NCBI GenBank assembly: GCA_034432855.1
Contig: DAOUBA010000219.1
Coordinates: 1-6,460 of the forward strand
Reading direction: 5' to 3'
DNA from: DAOUBA01 sp034432855
GTDB lineage: Bacteria > Chloroflexota > Anaerolineae > B4-G1
DNA: 6,460 nucleotides
In this document: positions 5,214 to 6,460 of the stretch, one piece after another
Numbering within the stretch: position 1 is the stretch's first letter
Layout of the letters: each line of letters opens with the position of its first letter
The notes under the pieces: generated by a model
What the model saw: only the letters and a program-made list of their open reading frames with translations
Database searches by the model: none
Told to the model about the DNA's origin: nothing
Made by a program: the position numbers and the translations under genes

Positions 5214-6253
5214 CGCAGTCCCTCCTTCGTGATCGCGGACTCCTCAACAAGTGGCAGCACGACGGTAAACGTGCTCCCCCGTCCGCTCTCACTCTCGACG
5301 GTGACTTCGCCCCCCATCAGGGCGACCAGCCGCTTGACGATAGACAGCCCCAGGCCGCCTCCACTATGATCTCGCTTCTGCGGGTTACTCGTCTGCCCAG
5401 GCTCCTCGAAAACGTGCTGCAGCAACTCCTTCGGGATACCACGCCCGGTATCAGAGACCGCCAGCGCCCAGTGAGCGGCATCGGGCCTGTAAACGCGCAC
5501 GTGCACCAGCCCCTCGTCGGTGAACTGGATGGCGTTGCCGACAAGGTTGACCAGGATTTGATGAAGCCGCTGCCGGTCGCCGGAAAGTACAGCGGGAACA
5601 TCATCGGCGATGTGCTCGGTGAGTTTGAGGTTCTTGGCCCGCGCCAGCATATCCATCACACCCCGCACGCTCTCCACCAGTTCGGCCGGGGAGAACGAGA
5701 CGGCATTGAGGGCCAGTGTGCCCGCCTCCAGTTGAGCGTGATCCAGCAGGTTGTTCGCCAGGAGCAGCAGTTGCCCGACATTGCTCACGATGCGCGCTAT
5801 GGCGCTGCGTTGTTCACTCAGGAGCGGGCCGTAGGCACCCTCTTGCAGCATCTCGGTATAGCCCAGGATGGCATTGAGCGGCGTCCGCAATTCATGGGAC
5901 GCGACGGATAAAATGGCGTTCTTCATACGGTCAAATTCAGTCTCGTGAGTGAGAGCGTGGAGCATGGCTGCACTGCCAACCGCCGCGCTGGAACCGTCAC
6001 GCATTGATCGCTTCAGCCGATAACGCTCGATCGCGAACATGGCGCCACCGCCGAGCAGCACAGCCAGCAGGCCGGAGTAGAACAGTGCAGAATTCGTGAA
6101 TGGGGGAAGTGACCTCACGGCAAGGGGAAGGAGCGCCACCAACAGTCCTGCCAACACAAGTGCACCTGTGCATAGCAGCAGGATGTTGAGCCGTTGGGAT
6201 AGCCGCGGGTTCGCCGTCGAGACATCCGCCAGTTCGTTTGTGGTCACGTTCAC
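5210..6253 (-). CDS. Membrane sensor histidine kinase (HisKA/HATPase), minimal sensor
   Basis: The 347-residue kinase autophosphorylates on a histidine and passes the phosphate to the receiver encoded next. It has two membrane helices (about 23-46 and 57-76) joined by only about ten residues, then a short linker (77-107) with no HAMP or PAS domain. The HisKA domain has SHELRTP with His120, and the ATPase domain has the N-box NLVGNAIQFT (236-245), G1 DTGRGIP (268-274) and G2 GGGLGLSIV (298-306). All catalytic motifs look intact. The lack of an outer loop suggests intramembrane sensing, for example of envelope stress; this is inference. The start is GTG at 6251-6253 with GGAGG about 11 nt upstream; a second in-frame GTG at 6245-6247 is possible. 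A promoter lies at 6328-6356. Confidence 0.95.
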   Translation of the reverse strand: MNVTTNELADVSTANPRLSQRLNILLLCTGALVLAGLLVALLPLAVRSLPPFTNSALFYSGLLAVLLGGGAMFAIERYRLKRSMRDGSSAAVGSAAMLHALTHETEFDRMKNAILSVASHELRTPLNAILGYTEMLQEGAYGPLLSEQRSAIARIVSNVGQLLLLANNLLDHAQLEAGTLALNAVSFSPAELVESVRGVMDMLARAKNLKLTEHIADDVPAVLSGDRQRLHQILVNLVGNAIQFTDEGLVHVRVYRPDAAHWALAVSDTGRGIPKELLQHVFEEPGQTSNPQKRDHSGGGLGLSIVKRLVALMGGEVTVESESGRGSTFTVVLPLVEESAITKEGLR

Positions 6254-6303
6254 GGTCTATGCCCCCTCCGGAATTGAGATCGGGAGCGGTATCCAACTGA
6301 CTG

Positions 6304-6350
6304 TGCCCACACGCCGACGCGCTCTTGATTATACTCCATAGGTGTGGGCA
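6304..6350. repeat. 9-bp inverted repeat around the -10 box (possible operator)
   Basis: TGCCCACAC at 6304-6312 and GTGTGGGCA at 6342-6350 are exact inverted copies, 29 nt apart. One arm fills part of the -35/-10 spacer and the other lies about 8-16 nt past the predicted transcription start, so bound protein could block the promoter. An RNA stem is unlikely because the right arm is not transcribed from this promoter. Chance occurrence cannot be excluded. Confidence 0.4.
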
Positions 6351-6356
6351 GGGCAA
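6328..6356 (-). promoter_or_regulatory. Promoter of the histidine kinase-receiver genes
   Basis: On the minus strand, TTGCCC (6351-6356) is followed by a 17-nt spacer and a perfect TATAAT (6328-6333). The predicted start is near 6320, giving a leader of about 67 nt before the GTG at 6253. It likely drives the kinase, the receiver and perhaps the sortase. Confidence 0.75.
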
Positions 6357-6378
6357 ATGCATCGAATACCGATTGACC

Positions 6379-6401
6379 GCGCCGCCGTGAACCGGCGGCG
6401 C
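6379..6401. repeat. GC-rich 9-bp hairpin upstream of the kinase promoter
   Basis: GCGCCGCCG (6379-6387) and CGGCGGCGC (6393-6401) form a perfect stem with loop TGAAC. No T-run follows on either strand, so it is not a typical intrinsic terminator. It adjoins the edge repeat and could be part of it, or could end transcription of a gene beyond the window. Confidence 0.55.
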
Positions 6402-6460
6402 TGGACCTCACCCATCCCCACCCCAGCCCTCCCCTTCCCTCTCCGTTGCGGAGAGGGAAG
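6402..6460. repeat. GC-rich intergenic hairpin repeat (right copy, inverted)
   Basis: The plus strand has a C-run tract (6411-6439: CCC, CCCC, CCCC, CCC, CCCC, CCC), which gives a G-quadruplex pattern on the minus strand. It leads into an inverted repeat, 6434-6444 and 6450-6460, with an 11-bp stem (12 bp if 6445/6449 pair). Hairpin followed by G-runs and a GGGGATGGG-like segment matches the layout of the left repeat (21-60), in the opposite orientation. The element may continue past the window edge. Confidence 0.6.

Noticed and set aside
5195..5911. 238-residue plus-strand open frame across the histidine kinase
   Set aside because: It is antisense to an intact kinase with all catalytic motifs; no domain or ribosome binding site is seen.

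Overview
The window looks like a chromosomal segment of a moderately GC-rich bacterium. I infer Chloroflexota (Anaerolineae/Caldilineae-like): there is a DUF6391-like membrane protein of a type I know from cyanobacteria and Chloroflexi, a sortase with a long Pro/Thr linker, and GC-rich hairpin repeats at both ends of the window. The taxonomic call is an inference, not a proof. All nine recognisable genes lie on the minus strand, so transcription runs from right to left. No plus-strand gene is convincing; the long plus-strand frames are antisense shadows.

In transcription order from the right edge, a GC-rich repeat and a 9-bp GC hairpin are followed by a good sigma70-type promoter (TTGCCC-17-TATAAT) with an inverted repeat around its -10 box. 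It drives a membrane histidine kinase (6253-5210) with almost no extracytoplasmic sensor. A stand-alone receiver protein (5213-4836) overlaps the kinase by 4 nt. After 56 nt comes a sortase with an N-terminal anchor (4779-4048). A second candidate promoter then precedes a small DUF6391-like membrane protein (3989-3450). A 27-nt gap made mostly of a heptamer tandem repeat separates it from holA, the DNA polymerase III delta subunit (3422-2391). A patatin-like lipase (2394-1456) overlaps holA by 4 nt.

The last block is the classical translation operon infC-rpmI-rplT (IF3, bL35, bL20). It has a near-consensus promoter, TTGACA-17-TATTAT, whose -35 box contains the TGA stop codon of the patatin gene. 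infC appears to start at an AUC codon behind a strong GGAGGT ribosome binding site. That adds 26 residues to the first conventional start and restores the conserved IF3 N-terminus. infC overlaps rpmI by 35 nt, the rplT ribosome binding site lies in the end of rpmI, and the operon ends in a clean intrinsic terminator at 214-247.

No defence system, CRISPR array, insertion sequence or tRNA is visible. The most rewarding points are the AUC-started infC with its tight overlaps, the HxxEH motif in the uncharacterised membrane protein, the heptamer repeat in place of a holA ribosome binding site, the outputless two-component pair, and the two inverted G-quadruplex-capable repeats at the window ends.
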